Of a DNA stretch of 64,000 nucleotides, positions 40,688-49,404 are shown one piece after another. How positions within the stretch are numbered: the first letter of the stretch is position 1; each line of letters opens with the position of its first letter. The notes under the pieces were generated by a model. It had not been told where the DNA came from and searched no databases. It saw nothing but the letters and a program-made list of their open reading frames with translations. Source of the DNA: CADEER01 sp965216585 (lineage in GTDB: Bacteria; Desulfobacterota; Binatia; HRBIN30; CADEER01); assembly GCA_965216585.1 (NCBI GenBank), contig CBDCGC010000003.1, positions 4,340,001 to 4,404,000 on the forward strand. Reading direction: 5' to 3'. Both the position numbers and the translations under genes were made by a program.

Positions 40688-42815
40688 TCGGTGGCGGGCG
40701 GCGGCGTGTGCGGCGGTCGTCGCAGCGCTGGCCGCCGCCTGCGGTGGTGGGGGAGGCGATTCGGCCGACGGTTTCGTCGCTGCGGATGTTCTCGAGCAGC
40801 GCCGCGCCGAGCTGATCGACTTCGTCAGTGCTCGACCCCAGGCCGACCGCTTTCTGCTCTTGGCTGCGCACATCGAACGCGAACGGCGCGACGGCTGGCG
40901 GTCCTTCTTGCGGCCGCTGCCGGCGGACGTATGGGACGAGCGGATCGCGCGTATGGATCGGCTCGCCGACAACCGCGACTTTCTCGCTTTCGAGATGCTC
41001 GTCGTTCTGGCGCGCTACGGTGACCACGACCTGCTGCCGCGCGCCCTAGTGGAAAAAGCCGAGGCGGCATTGTGGCGCTTCAAGTATTGGTACACCGACC
41101 CGACGCCGCCCGGGCGCAGCGACGTCTCGTACTATTGGAGCGAGAATCACCAGATCACCTATCACGTTCTCGAGTACCTGGCCGGGCAGCTCTACCCGCA
41201 GGTGCGCTTCGCCGACGGCCGGCGCGGTGTCGAGCTGATCGAGCGCGCCGCGCCGCTGATCGAACGCTGGATCGACCTCCGGGTTGGTTACGGCTTCAGC
41301 GAGTGGCACTCCAACGTGTACTACCAGAAAGACCTCAACGCGATGCTGGCTCTCGCTGAGCTCGCCGCCGACGAACGGCTGGCGACCCGCGCGGCGATGG
41401 TCGCCGATCTGATCCTGCTCGATTTCGCGCTGCACACGCGCGAGGCGAAGATGGGCGTCACCCACGGGCGTTCGGAAAAAGACGATCAGACCGACGGTCG
41501 CCGCGAGGCGACCTGGGGCGCGGTGAAGTTCGTCTTCGACCAGACCGAGCACGGCTACGAATTCATCCATCCCGACGCGATTCTGCTCGCCATCGCCGAA
41601 CGCTATCGCATCCCGGAAGTGATCCGCCGCATCGGTCGCAGTCGGGAGGCGTTCGTCAGTCGGGAATCGATAGGCATTCCCCTCGTCGAAGATTCCACCG
41701 GCGAGCAAACGCCGGCTCCGGCCGGGTTGAGCTACACCGCTGCCGCCGATCTACCGGTGTGGTGGGGAATGGGGGCTTTCGTGACCGCGCCGATCGTTCC
41801 CCTGTCGATCGAGACTCTCAACGCCTACGACCTGTGGGAATCACCCTTTTTCGCACCCTTCCGCGAAGTGCGGCCGATTACCGAAGACCCGGTGGCGGCG
41901 CAGCAACTGGCGGCGGCGCTGGCGCCGATGGTCAACGAAGGACTGCTGCAGCGAGTCAACACCTACACCTACCGGACGGCGGAGTACATGTTGTCGACGG
42001 CTCAGGACTACCGCAAGGGACGGCGCAGCGCCCAGTCGCACGCCTGGCATGCGACGCTCGGTGTCGCCGCCAACGTCTTCACCAACCACCCGGCGACGCC
42101 GCCGCTGGCGTCGACCGATTGGGATGCGGATAGGAGGCCCGGTTACTGGACCGGCAGCGCGTCGCTGCCCCGCTCGGCGCAATTCGAGAACGTCGCCATC
42201 CACATCTACCACCCGCTCTACGCCTCGAGCACCCCGCCTCCCCTCGATGCCTTTGCCTGGGAGCCCTACACCCACGCCTACTTTCCCCAGGATGCCTTCG
42301 ACGAGGTCGTGCGGCGCGGCGCTTGGACTTACGGCCGCCTCGGCGACGCGTACGTCGCTCTGTTCTCGCAGCGCCCGGTCGAGTGGGTCGACTACGACCC
42401 CGCCGTTTACGCCACCAACGGCTTTTCCAAGCCCTTCGACCTGCGCGCCACCGGTGGCGCCGACAACGTCTGGATCGTCGAATGCGGCAGCCGCAGCGAA
42501 TGGGGCGATTTCGATAGCTTTGTGGCGGCGGTCGATGCGGCGGGCGTGCTAATCGAGGGTGAAGGAGCGGATGTCGTGGTGCAATACGATTCGCCGAGCA
42601 AGGGCGCAATCCGTTTTGGCTGGGAGGGACCGTTCTCGGTCGACGGCGAGGTGGTGTCGCTGGTTCACGGGCGGATGGAAAACCCCTTCGTTCGGGTCTT
42701 TGCCGACGGGCAAGGCTACGAGGTCGACTACGAAGGGTGGAGTCTGCACCTCGACTTCAGCACTGACGCCAGGCGCGCGGCGGCACCGGCAGCGCCGCAA
42801 AGTGACCCAAAGTGA
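40674..42815 (+). CDS. Large lipoprotein, possible alpha/alpha-barrel fold
   Basis: 713-residue predicted lipoprotein: signal MRGDSRWRAAACAAVVAALA then AACGGGGG (acylated Cys near residue 23). The body is helix- and aromatic-rich in its first 450 residues (SYYWSENHQITYHVLEYLAG, EWHSNVYYQKDLNAMLALAE), suggestive of an (alpha/alpha) toroid as in heparinase- or GH-type enzymes. A beta-rich C-terminus follows (VWIVECGSRSEWGDFDSFVA). The start overlaps the preceding regulator gene by 14 bases, implying coupling. The last codons fall in a 10-bp tandem repeat. Family and substrate not identified. Confidence 0.7.
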   Translation: MRGDSRWRAAACAAVVAALAAACGGGGGDSADGFVAADVLEQRRAELIDFVSARPQADRFLLLAAHIERERRDGWRSFLRPLPADVWDERIARMDRLADNRDFLAFEMLVVLARYGDHDLLPRALVEKAEAALWRFKYWYTDPTPPGRSDVSYYWSENHQITYHVLEYLAGQLYPQVRFADGRRGVELIERAAPLIERWIDLRVGYGFSEWHSNVYYQKDLNAMLALAELAADERLATRAAMVADLILLDFALHTREAKMGVTHGRSEKDDQTDGRREATWGAVKFVFDQTEHGYEFIHPDAILLAIAERYRIPEVIRRIGRSREAFVSRESIGIPLVEDSTGEQTPAPAGLSYTAAADLPVWWGMGAFVTAPIVPLSIETLNAYDLWESPFFAPFREVRPITEDPVAAQQLAAALAPMVNEGLLQRVNTYTYRTAEYMLSTAQDYRKGRRSAQSHAWHATLGVAANVFTNHPATPPLASTDWDADRRPGYWTGSASLPRSAQFENVAIHIYHPLYASSTPPPLDAFAWEPYTHAYFPQDAFDEVVRRGAWTYGRLGDAYVALFSQRPVEWVDYDPAVYATNGFSKPFDLRATGGADNVWIVECGSRSEWGDFDSFVAAVDAAGVLIEGEGADVVVQYDSPSKGAIRFGWEGPFSVDGEVVSLVHGRMENPFVRVFADGQGYEVDYEGWSLHLDFSTDARRAAAPAAPQSDPK

Positions 42816-42837
42816 CCCAAAGTGACCCAAAGTGACC
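42801..42837. repeat. AGTGACCCAA tandem repeat spanning a stop codon
   Basis: Three and a half perfect 10-bp units AGTGACCCAA. The first unit and the start of the second encode SDPK and the stop (TGA at 42813). Copy-number change beyond the first two units would not alter the protein. Confidence 0.9.
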
Positions 42838-43027
42838 GATGATTCTCTTGACGTTTGGCCTTCATTGTCGTTTGTAGGGTGGCGGTGCGGGCGGTTTGCT
42901 GGAGTTCGCGCCGGGCTGTCGTGTCCTGAGGTCGTTGGGTGGTCGTGGAGAGGTCGGGGGGGTGTCCTCACGCTGCGGCGGAGCGTTGGTGATTCCTGGC
43001 GAACAAATCGAAAACGGGGAGGGCATG

Positions 43028-43675
43028 ATGGATCGAGCGCACTTGAAGCAGGCGAACGGACCTGCGGCGGCGAATCCGGGTGATGCGACACTGCGGCCGG
43101 CGAATGGGTCGTTCGTCGGGCGGACGGAGGGATTGGCGGCCGACGCATTCGTCGACCTGGAGAAGATCCGCGACATTCTCTTCGGCGCCGAGCGGCGTGA
43201 GTCGGAACGCAAGCTCGCCGAGTTCGAAAAGCGTCTGGAAGCGCAGGCCGTCCAGGCCGATCTCGAGTTGCAGCGCCACATGGAAGCGTTCGAAGAGCAA
43301 ATCAAGGCGGAGGTGCACTCGATCGCCAATGAGATTTCGGCCAATCAGCGCAAGAGCGCCGACAATCTCGAAACGCTGGCGCGCGAGTTGCGTGCGTCGA
43401 TGAACGAGATCGAGCAGCAGGTGCGGTCGCTGACGGCGAAGACCTCGGCGGCCGAGCAGGAGCTGCGCCAGGAGCTCGGCCAGCAGGTGTCGAACCTGAC
43501 GTCGTCGCTGCGCAACAGCGTCGACGAGCTCGATGCGAACGTCGAGCGCAAGGTGCAGGACTTGAGAGTCAATTCTGTGGATTGGTCGGGGCTGGCGGTG
43601 ACGTTGCGTGATCTCGCGAGCCAGGTGGCGACGAAGCGACCGGGCCGGGATGAGTCCGCAATCCGCACGGATTGA
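43028..43675 (+). CDS. Coiled-coil protein of unknown function
   Basis: 215-residue soluble protein dominated by a long heptad-rich coiled coil (about residues 45-185: RRESERKLAEFEKRLEAQAV, EAFEEQIKAEVHSIANEISA, EIEQQVRSLTAKTSAAEQEL). Short N- and C-terminal low-complexity parts flank it (ATKRPGRDES at the end). No membrane segment. ATG at 43028 is preferred to 43025 because GGGGAGGG is then 7 bases upstream. The gene overlaps the next by 26 bases, so the two products probably act together, perhaps with the coiled coil bound to its membrane-anchored partner. Confidence 0.75.
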   Translation: MDRAHLKQANGPAAANPGDATLRPANGSFVGRTEGLAADAFVDLEKIRDILFGAERRESERKLAEFEKRLEAQAVQADLELQRHMEAFEEQIKAEVHSIANEISANQRKSADNLETLARELRASMNEIEQQVRSLTAKTSAAEQELRQELGQQVSNLTSSLRNSVDELDANVERKVQDLRVNSVDWSGLAVTLRDLASQVATKRPGRDESAIRTD

Positions 43676-44603
43676 AGAGCCGCACGAGCAAGCCGAGGCG
43701 CAGAGCTCGTCGTCGCCGGAGATCGATCTCGATCAACTGCGGCGCCTGTTGCTCGGCTACGACGACGAGCGCCTCGAGCGCTTGCAGGGCTGGCTGAACG
43801 ATCCCGCTTACCGGGCGGCGCAGATTTCCGAGGTGCTGCCGCGCGCCATTCGCCTGCGCCCGCTGGGTGACGAGCAGCTCGGCAACGCCATCGCGCCGGC
43901 GTTGGAAGAGGCGCTGGCCGATTTGGTGCGCCGCGACCCGCAGGTTCTTTCGCGCGCTCTGGCGCCGGTCATCCTACCGGCTCTCGGCGAGGCGGTGCGT
44001 CGCCGCCTCGCCGAACCACTGCGTTGCTTGCGCCTGTCGCTGACGCTACCGGGCATCGGCTGGCTGGTCGAAGCGTGGCGCAGCGGCCGTTCGTTCGCCG
44101 CCATCGCCGACGACCACACCTTGCGCTACCGCGTCGAGTACGCGCTTCTCTTCCACCGCCCCTCGGCCTCGATGTTGGTCGAGGTGGAGAATCCCGAGGC
44201 GCCGCCGCTGTCGGAAGACGATCGCGAGGACGCGGTGGTGCGTTTGCAGGAGATGCTCGCCGACTCGAGCGAGATGAGCGTTCCACGACCACCGCAAGCC
44301 AACAAGCTGGCGGTCGTCATGGAGCAGGGACCGCGGCTGGCCCTGGCTGCCGTGGTGCGCGGCCAGGAGCCGAGTGAGTTGCGCGACCGCATGGTCGAAG
44401 CGCTCGACCGCATTCATCTCGAACGCCGGCACTCGCTGAAGAGCACGCAGATCGATCCGGCGGCGTTTGCCAGTGCGCGGGTGGCACTCGAGCCGCTGCT
44501 CGCAGCCGAGCACGACGATCCCAGTCTGCGCCGCGCCGCCTTCCTCGGCTTGCTCGTCGTCGCCGCCGCGCTGGCCGCTGCTGCGGCCTGGTTCTACGCG
44601 TAG
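43650..44603 (+). CDS. C-terminally membrane-anchored protein of unknown function
   Basis: 317-residue protein. An acidic/polar N-terminus (EEPHEQAEAQSSSSPEIDLD) is followed by a helical domain (LLLGYDDERLERLQGWLNDP, EVLPRAIRLRPLGDEQLGNA), an alpha/beta segment with YRVEYALLFHRPSASMLVEV, and a single C-terminal transmembrane helix (AAFLGLLVVAAALAAAAAWF) that ends the protein. This is tail-anchored topology with the bulk in the cytoplasm. Translationally coupled to the coiled-coil gene upstream. Convergent with the acyl-CoA dehydrogenase gene 8 bp away. Not recognised as a known family. Confidence 0.75.
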   Translation: MSPQSARIEEPHEQAEAQSSSSPEIDLDQLRRLLLGYDDERLERLQGWLNDPAYRAAQISEVLPRAIRLRPLGDEQLGNAIAPALEEALADLVRRDPQVLSRALAPVILPALGEAVRRRLAEPLRCLRLSLTLPGIGWLVEAWRSGRSFAAIADDHTLRYRVEYALLFHRPSASMLVEVENPEAPPLSEDDREDAVVRLQEMLADSSEMSVPRPPQANKLAVVMEQGPRLALAAVVRGQEPSELRDRMVEALDRIHLERRHSLKSTQIDPAAFASARVALEPLLAAEHDDPSLRRAAFLGLLVVAAALAAAAAWFYA

Positions 44604-44611
44604 GGCGCGGC

Positions 44612-45790
44612 TCAAGCCGGGTACTTCTTGACCAACTGCTTGGCGATGATCGTGCGTTGGATTTCGTTGGTGCCCTCGCCGATGATCATCAGCGGTGCGT
44701 CGCGGTAGTAGCGCTCGACCGGGAACTCCTTGGAGAAGCCGTAGCCACCGTGGACGCGCATTGCTTCGAGCGTGACCTCGGCGCACGTCTCGGAAGCGAA
44801 GAGCTTGGCCATCCCCGCTTCGAGGTCGCAGCGCTCGCCGCGATCTTTCTTGCGCGCGGCTTGGTGGGTGAGCAGGCGGGCGGCTTCGATCTTGGTTGCC
44901 ATGTCGGCGAGCTTCAGTTGCACCGCTTGGTGCTGGCAGATCGGCTTGCCGAAGGTCTCGCGTTGCTGTGCGTAGCGGATGGCGCGTTCGAAGGCGGCGC
45001 GTGCAACACCAACGGCGCGCGCGGCGATATTGACGCGACCTACTTCGAGTCCATTGAGAACGTGCTGCATGCCGCGACCCTCTTCACCGCCGAGAATGTT
45101 GGCGGTCGGAACGCGGTAGTCCTCGAAGGCGACTTCGCAAGTTTCGACGCCCTTGTAGCCGAGCTTGCCGATGTCGCGGCTGACCGTGATACCAGGGCCC
45201 TTGGGGGCGAGAAACAAGGTCATGCCGGTGTGCGGCGGATCGGCCGATGGATTGGTCTTTACCACCAGCGCGTAGAGGTTGCCGTAGCGCGCGTTGGTCA
45301 CCCACATCTTGGCGCCGTTGATGACGTAGTCGTCGCCGTCGCGCCTCCCGACGGTGCGAATGCGCTGGACGTCGCTGCCGGCGTGCGCCTCGCTGAGGCA
45401 GAGAGCGCCGCGCAGATCGCCAGCCGCCATGCCGGGCAGCAGCTCGTCGCGCTGGCGGTCGTCGCCGAAGGTGCGGATCAGGTAGGCGAGCATCAAGTGC
45501 GTGTTGAGGATGCCGCTGAGACTCATCCAGCCGACGCAGATTTCTTCGACCACCATCGCATAGGTCAAAGTGTCGAGGCCGAGACCGCCCCAGCGTGCCG
45601 GGATGGTGGCGCCGAAGAGGCCGAGCGCCTTCATTGTCTCGACGAGCTGGTGCGGGTACTCGTCGCGCTGCTCGAGCTCACTGGCAACTGGCTCCACCTC
45701 GCGTTCGACAAAGCGCTTGACGGTGTCGAGGATTTCGCTGCGAACGTCATCCGGCGTTGGCCGAATCGTCGAATCGTCACTCGTGCTCAT
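44612..45790 (-). CDS. Acyl-CoA dehydrogenase
   Basis: 392-residue FAD-dependent acyl-CoA dehydrogenase (normal length), catalysing alpha-beta desaturation of an acyl-CoA thioester in the cytosol. Motifs: FAD/substrate segment ALCLSEAHAGSD (about 125-136), MWVTNARYGN, the middle-domain strand VSRDIGKLGYKGVETCEVAF, RQRETFGKPICQHQAVQLKL (AYAQQRETFG), and the C-terminal signature IGEGTNEIQR containing the usual catalytic/base-region Glu. ATG at 45790 is chosen because protein similarity begins there; the frame opens upstream to 45886. Divergent from the transpeptidase gene at 45865. Chain-length specificity cannot be read. Confidence 0.93.
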   Translation of the reverse strand: MSTSDDSTIRPTPDDVRSEILDTVKRFVEREVEPVASELEQRDEYPHQLVETMKALGLFGATIPARWGGLGLDTLTYAMVVEEICVGWMSLSGILNTHLMLAYLIRTFGDDRQRDELLPGMAAGDLRGALCLSEAHAGSDVQRIRTVGRRDGDDYVINGAKMWVTNARYGNLYALVVKTNPSADPPHTGMTLFLAPKGPGITVSRDIGKLGYKGVETCEVAFEDYRVPTANILGGEEGRGMQHVLNGLEVGRVNIAARAVGVARAAFERAIRYAQQRETFGKPICQHQAVQLKLADMATKIEAARLLTHQAARKKDRGERCDLEAGMAKLFASETCAEVTLEAMRVHGGYGFSKEFPVERYYRDAPLMIIGEGTNEIQRTIIAKQLVKKYPA

Positions 45791-45864
45791 CTGCGATGAA
45801 TGCAATTTTTGCCAGAGGCGGGCAAGTCCTCGCGGCTGGCCGGAGTTTCTGCGATAGATGAAAC

Positions 45865-46449
45865 GTGTGCGAAACGTTTGGAGCACTGGTGTCGCGGCGT
45901 CGCGGCGCAGCTCTCGGTGGGGTGTGCCTGGCTGCGCTACTGCTGTGTGTGCCGGATGCGAGCCGGGCGCAAGATGGCTACTCGGTCGAGATCTGGAAGC
46001 ACGCGCACCGACTCGAGCTGTGGCGGGACGGCGAGCTGCTGCGTCAGATGGACGTCGCCCTCGGTCTCAATGCCGTCGGCGACAAGGTCCGCCAGGGCGA
46101 CAAGCGAACCCCGGTCGGCCGCTACTTCGTCTCCGAAAAACACGTGTCGGGTCGCTTCTACCGCTTTCTCGGGCTGAGCTATCCCAACATCGAAGACGCC
46201 AACCGCGGCTACGAGGAGGGGTTGATCACGGCCCGCCAATGGGCCGACATCTTCGTCTCGGTGGCCAGCGATCGCGCACCGACGTCGTCGACCAAGCTCG
46301 GCGGGCGCATCGGGATCCACGGCTACGGCAGGCGTCCCTACATTCCGGCGATCGACTGGACCGACGGCTGCATCGCCGTGAGCAATGAGGAAGCCAAGTC
46401 CCTCTACGAGCTGTTGCCGATTGGAACGGCCGTCACGATCTACGACTGA
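45865..46449 (+). CDS. L,D-transpeptidase (YkuD family)
   Basis: 194-residue exported enzyme: signal peptide (GAALGGVCLAALLLCVPDAS), then a YkuD catalytic domain. The motif is IGIHGYG...DWTDGCIAVSN with catalytic Cys near residue 170 and His near 152. Family members cross-link peptidoglycan through the meso-DAP of the acceptor, or attach proteins to it. Start GTG at 45865; a GTG at 45889 would shorten the N-terminus by eight residues without harming the signal. Its stop lies 33 bp from the end of the convergent cofE gene. Confidence 0.9.
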   Translation: MCETFGALVSRRRGAALGGVCLAALLLCVPDASRAQDGYSVEIWKHAHRLELWRDGELLRQMDVALGLNAVGDKVRQGDKRTPVGRYFVSEKHVSGRFYRFLGLSYPNIEDANRGYEEGLITARQWADIFVSVASDRAPTSSTKLGGRIGIHGYGRRPYIPAIDWTDGCIAVSNEEAKSLYELLPIGTAVTIYD

Positions 46450-46482
46450 GACCGCGGCCGCTGCGGTTTCGCCAACAACCTC

Positions 46483-47235
46483 TCAGCGGAAGAGGTCGGT
46501 GTCGCGGTCGCGAATGAGGTCCTTGCCGCTGCCGTCGCCGTCGCTCGCTCGATAGCCGCGGATCAGCACCGCCGGTGTGGCGGCGTCCTTGTCCATCAAC
46601 AGTCCCGCCGCCGCCGCCAGTGCATCGGCATCGGCGTGCACCGTGTGGTGCAGCTCGCGGCCGTCGAGGTCGTGCTCGCCGCGCATGTCGTGCAGGGGGG
46701 CGATGCCGGCGACGCCGATCGCGAAGTCGACCAGACCGACGCGCCAGGGACGACCCCATGTATCGCTGATGATGACGCCGACGCGGGCGCCGCTGTCTTT
46801 GTGCAGCGCCGCGGCGAGGCGCGCAGCACTGGCGTCGGCATCTTCAGGTAGAAGGAGGACGCGGTCGCCGAAACCGGTGTTGGAGGCGTCGATGCCGGCG
46901 TTGGCGCAAACCCAACCGGGGCCGGTTTCGACGATCAGGTGACCGCGTTTCATCATGACGATGCGGCTGGCAGTGCGCAGCACGAGCTCGGCGACACGCG
47001 GATCTTTGTCCTCGGCGTCGGCTGCCGCCGCCAGGGCGAGGGGTCCGGGCTCGACGTCGCGCAGGTCGACGTAGCGATCCTCCGCTTTCGAGATGATCTT
47101 CTGACAGACGACGAGAACGTCGCCGTCGCGGAGCTCGATGTCGTTCTCCTTCACCGCCACGCTGAGGATAACCCCGAGGTCGTCTCCCGGTTGGATGATG
47201 GGGATGTCGCGCAGTGCGTGCACCTCGATGCTCAT
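46483..47235 (-). CDS. cofE: Coenzyme F420-0:L-glutamate ligase
   Basis: 250-residue CofE/FbiB-N-type ligase, adding glutamates to F420-0 with GTP and divalent metal. Motifs: IPIIQPGDDLG at the start, DVLVVCQKIISKAEDR (about 40-55), TGPGWVCANAGIDASNTG (about 104-121), VGVIISDTWGRPWRVGLVDF (about 150-170) and the GLLMDKD segment, which form the known active-site loops. No C-terminal nitroreductase-like domain, so it is the archaeal-type single-domain form rather than mycobacterial FbiB. Last gene of the cofG-H-D-E set, 65 bp after cofD. Confidence 0.95.
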   Translation of the reverse strand: MSIEVHALRDIPIIQPGDDLGVILSVAVKENDIELRDGDVLVVCQKIISKAEDRYVDLRDVEPGPLALAAAADAEDKDPRVAELVLRTASRIVMMKRGHLIVETGPGWVCANAGIDASNTGFGDRVLLLPEDADASAARLAAALHKDSGARVGVIISDTWGRPWRVGLVDFAIGVAGIAPLHDMRGEHDLDGRELHHTVHADADALAAAAGLLMDKDAATPAVLIRGYRASDGDGSGKDLIRDRDTDLFR

Positions 47236-47300
47236 TGGCGAACCATAGCGGGCCGTGCTCTTCCATCAAGACCCGTGCGGGCGGATGCATCGTGAGGTGG

Positions 47301-48260
47301 CTACGGCAGGATTTCGTCCAGGATACGCGCCGCCAGTTTGCGCGCCCGCGGTTGGGTTTTGAGAATCGTATCGGTGACCAGTGGCCGCAGTCCGAGCGCC
47401 GCGATGGCGTCGGCCTCGGCGGCGTCGGCGCGATCGATGACGAAGAGCGGCGCCAGGTCGCGGTAGAGAGCGGCAATGGCAGCGGAGGAGATGGCGTGCC
47501 CGGTGCCCGCTAGCATGCGATCGAGCGGGCCTTTGACCGGCGCGCCGCCGACCAGAGGTGAAATCGCTGCGATGGCCGCAGCCGATCGCTGGATCGCTTG
47601 GCGCACACCGCGGATACCGAGAATCGGCAGAATCGAAACGAAGGGATTGCTCGGTGGCAGGATGATTGCGTCACTGTTGCGCAGGGCGCTGAGCACGCCG
47701 GGCGCGGGCCTTGCCGACTTGATGCCGCGCAGGTGAATGGATTGGACCCGGCCGCGGGCGCGGCGGCGGACCAGGTAGTCTTGAAAGCGCAGTGTCCCGA
47801 CGCCGGCGATCTTGATGCGTGTACGCACCGGGTCGTTGCTCATCGGTAGGATGCGGCAGCGCAGCCCGAAGGCGTCGGCGATGTCGCGCGTGACCTGCGT
47901 GAGCGTGCTGCCGCTGCGCAGCGAATTGGTGCGGAAGATGTGCGTTGCGAGGTCGCGGTCGCCCAGCTGGAACCACGGCGGGCCGTAGTAGCGGCCGAGC
48001 GCATCGAGGCAGTGAAAGGTGTCGCCGTCGATTCCCCAACCGCGCTTGCGCTGGGCGACGCCGGCCAGCGTGTAGGTGACCGTGTCTAGATCGGGGGAGA
48101 CGTGCAGGCCAAAAAACGTTTCGTCGTCCGTCGTGTTGACGACGACCGTCAGCTTTTCCGGATCAAGGAGTGGGAGTAGCCCGCGCAGGAAGCGCGCTGC
48201 TCCCACACCGCCCGCCAGCACCGTCACTCGCGGCGAACGCTTCTTCTTCAATACGGCCAT
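47301..48260 (-). CDS. cofD: 2-phospho-L-lactate (or related) transferase CofD
   Basis: 319-residue transferase that couples the deazaflavin Fo to a phospholactate/phosphoenolpyruvate-derived guanyl donor to form (dehydro-)F420-0. Motifs: VTVLAGGVGAARFLRGLLPL near the N-terminus (substrate nucleotide loop), VNTTDDETFFGLHVSPDLDT, PMSNDPVRTRI and PPSNPFVSILPILGI near the donor site. The start ATG lies inside cofH, giving a 98-base overlap; a GTG at 48227 is the only plausible later start and still overlaps. cofE follows after 65 bp. Confidence 0.94.
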   Translation of the reverse strand: MAVLKKKRSPRVTVLAGGVGAARFLRGLLPLLDPEKLTVVVNTTDDETFFGLHVSPDLDTVTYTLAGVAQRKRGWGIDGDTFHCLDALGRYYGPPWFQLGDRDLATHIFRTNSLRSGSTLTQVTRDIADAFGLRCRILPMSNDPVRTRIKIAGVGTLRFQDYLVRRRARGRVQSIHLRGIKSARPAPGVLSALRNSDAIILPPSNPFVSILPILGIRGVRQAIQRSAAAIAAISPLVGGAPVKGPLDRMLAGTGHAISSAAIAALYRDLAPLFVIDRADAAEADAIAALGLRPLVTDTILKTQPRARKLAARILDEILP

Positions 48261-49404
48261 AGGTCGTGTTCCGTTGCACCGGGATGCGGTCGACTTCGAG
48301 AATCAACTCGCAGATGCGTTCTTCAGGCAGAAACTCACCGGCGTTGGCACCCGCCGATTTCGATATCGACTCTTCCATCAGCGTACCGCCAAAGTCGTTG
48401 CATCCGGCCAGAAGCGTGAGTTGCGAGAGCTCTTCGCCGAGCTTGACCCAGGACGTTTGCAGGTTGTCGATCCAACCGCGCAGCATGAGGCGCGAAAAAG
48501 CGTAGATGCGGAAATCCATCGCTCCGCTTGGCGGTGGCTGCACGAGTCCGCGCTTGTAGAGCTGGGTGAAGGTGTGGATGAAGCGGAGGGGGACGAATTC
48601 GGTGAATCCGCCCGTCTGTTTCTGGACGTCGCGCAGCAGGACGACGTGCGCTGCGATCTGCTCGGCCGTCTCGATGTGGCCGTACATAATCGTCGACGAG
48701 GAACGCAGGCCCAGCTCGTGCGCGGTGCTGACGATTTCAACCCAGGTGGCGACGTCGACCTTCTTGTGGCTGAGCACCTCGCGGACGTCGTCGTCGAGGA
48801 TCTCGGCTGCCGTGCCGGGAATGGTGCCGAGCCCGGCGTCGCGCAACATCGTCAGAAACTCGCGGTAGGACATGTTCGCCCGGCGCGACCCGTACATGAT
48901 CTCCATTGGCGAGAAAGCGTGGATGTGTAGTTTGGGATGGCGCTCTTTGATGGCCACCAGGAGGTCGCGATAGAAGAACCCGTCCGACTCCGGGTTGATG
49001 CCGCCTTGCATGCACACCTCGGAGGCACCGCGGTCGATGGCGTCCTGCACTTTGACGAGGACATCCTCGATCGAATGGTTGTAGGCGTCTGGGTCCTTGC
49101 GGTGCACTGCGAAAGCGCAGAACTGACAGCCGACGAAGCAGATGTTGGTCCAGTTGATGTTGCGGTTGACGACGTAGGTGACCTCGTCGCCGACGTCTTC
49201 GGCGCGGATCATGTCGGCGACGCGAATCAGCGCCCGCAGATCGTCGCCTTGGCAACCGAGTAGGTGCACGCCTTCTTCGACGCTGAGGTCGTGGCGGTCG
49301 ATGGCGCGCGTGAGAATGCGCCGCGTCGCGACGGTGGCAGCGTCCATGAGGCGGTCGAGCGGTCGCCCGTCGAGCACGATGTCACGCATGGGACTCGACG
49401 GCAT
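48163..49404 (-). CDS. cofH: 5-amino-6-(D-ribitylamino)uracil--L-tyrosine hydroxyphenyl transferase CofH
   Basis: 413-residue radical SAM enzyme forming the first half of the Fo synthase reaction. The radical SAM cluster motif is CFVGCQFCAF (about 76-85), followed by EVCMQGGINPESDG, HAFSPMEIMYG, GTAAEILDD and SSTIMYGHIET, as in CofH/MqnC relatives. The GGRI... tail extends past the usual end into cofD. ATG at 49404 is preferred to 49389 because GGAGG lies 5 bases upstream; it overlaps cofG by 23 bases. The 98-base overlap with cofD is unusually long. Confidence 0.95.
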   Translation of the reverse strand: MPSSPMRDIVLDGRPLDRLMDAATVATRRILTRAIDRHDLSVEEGVHLLGCQGDDLRALIRVADMIRAEDVGDEVTYVVNRNINWTNICFVGCQFCAFAVHRKDPDAYNHSIEDVLVKVQDAIDRGASEVCMQGGINPESDGFFYRDLLVAIKERHPKLHIHAFSPMEIMYGSRRANMSYREFLTMLRDAGLGTIPGTAAEILDDDVREVLSHKKVDVATWVEIVSTAHELGLRSSSTIMYGHIETAEQIAAHVVLLRDVQKQTGGFTEFVPLRFIHTFTQLYKRGLVQPPPSGAMDFRIYAFSRLMLRGWIDNLQTSWVKLGEELSQLTLLAGCNDFGGTLMEESISKSAGANAGEFLPEERICELILEVDRIPVQRNTTYGRIEEEAFAASDGAGGRCGSSALPARATPTP

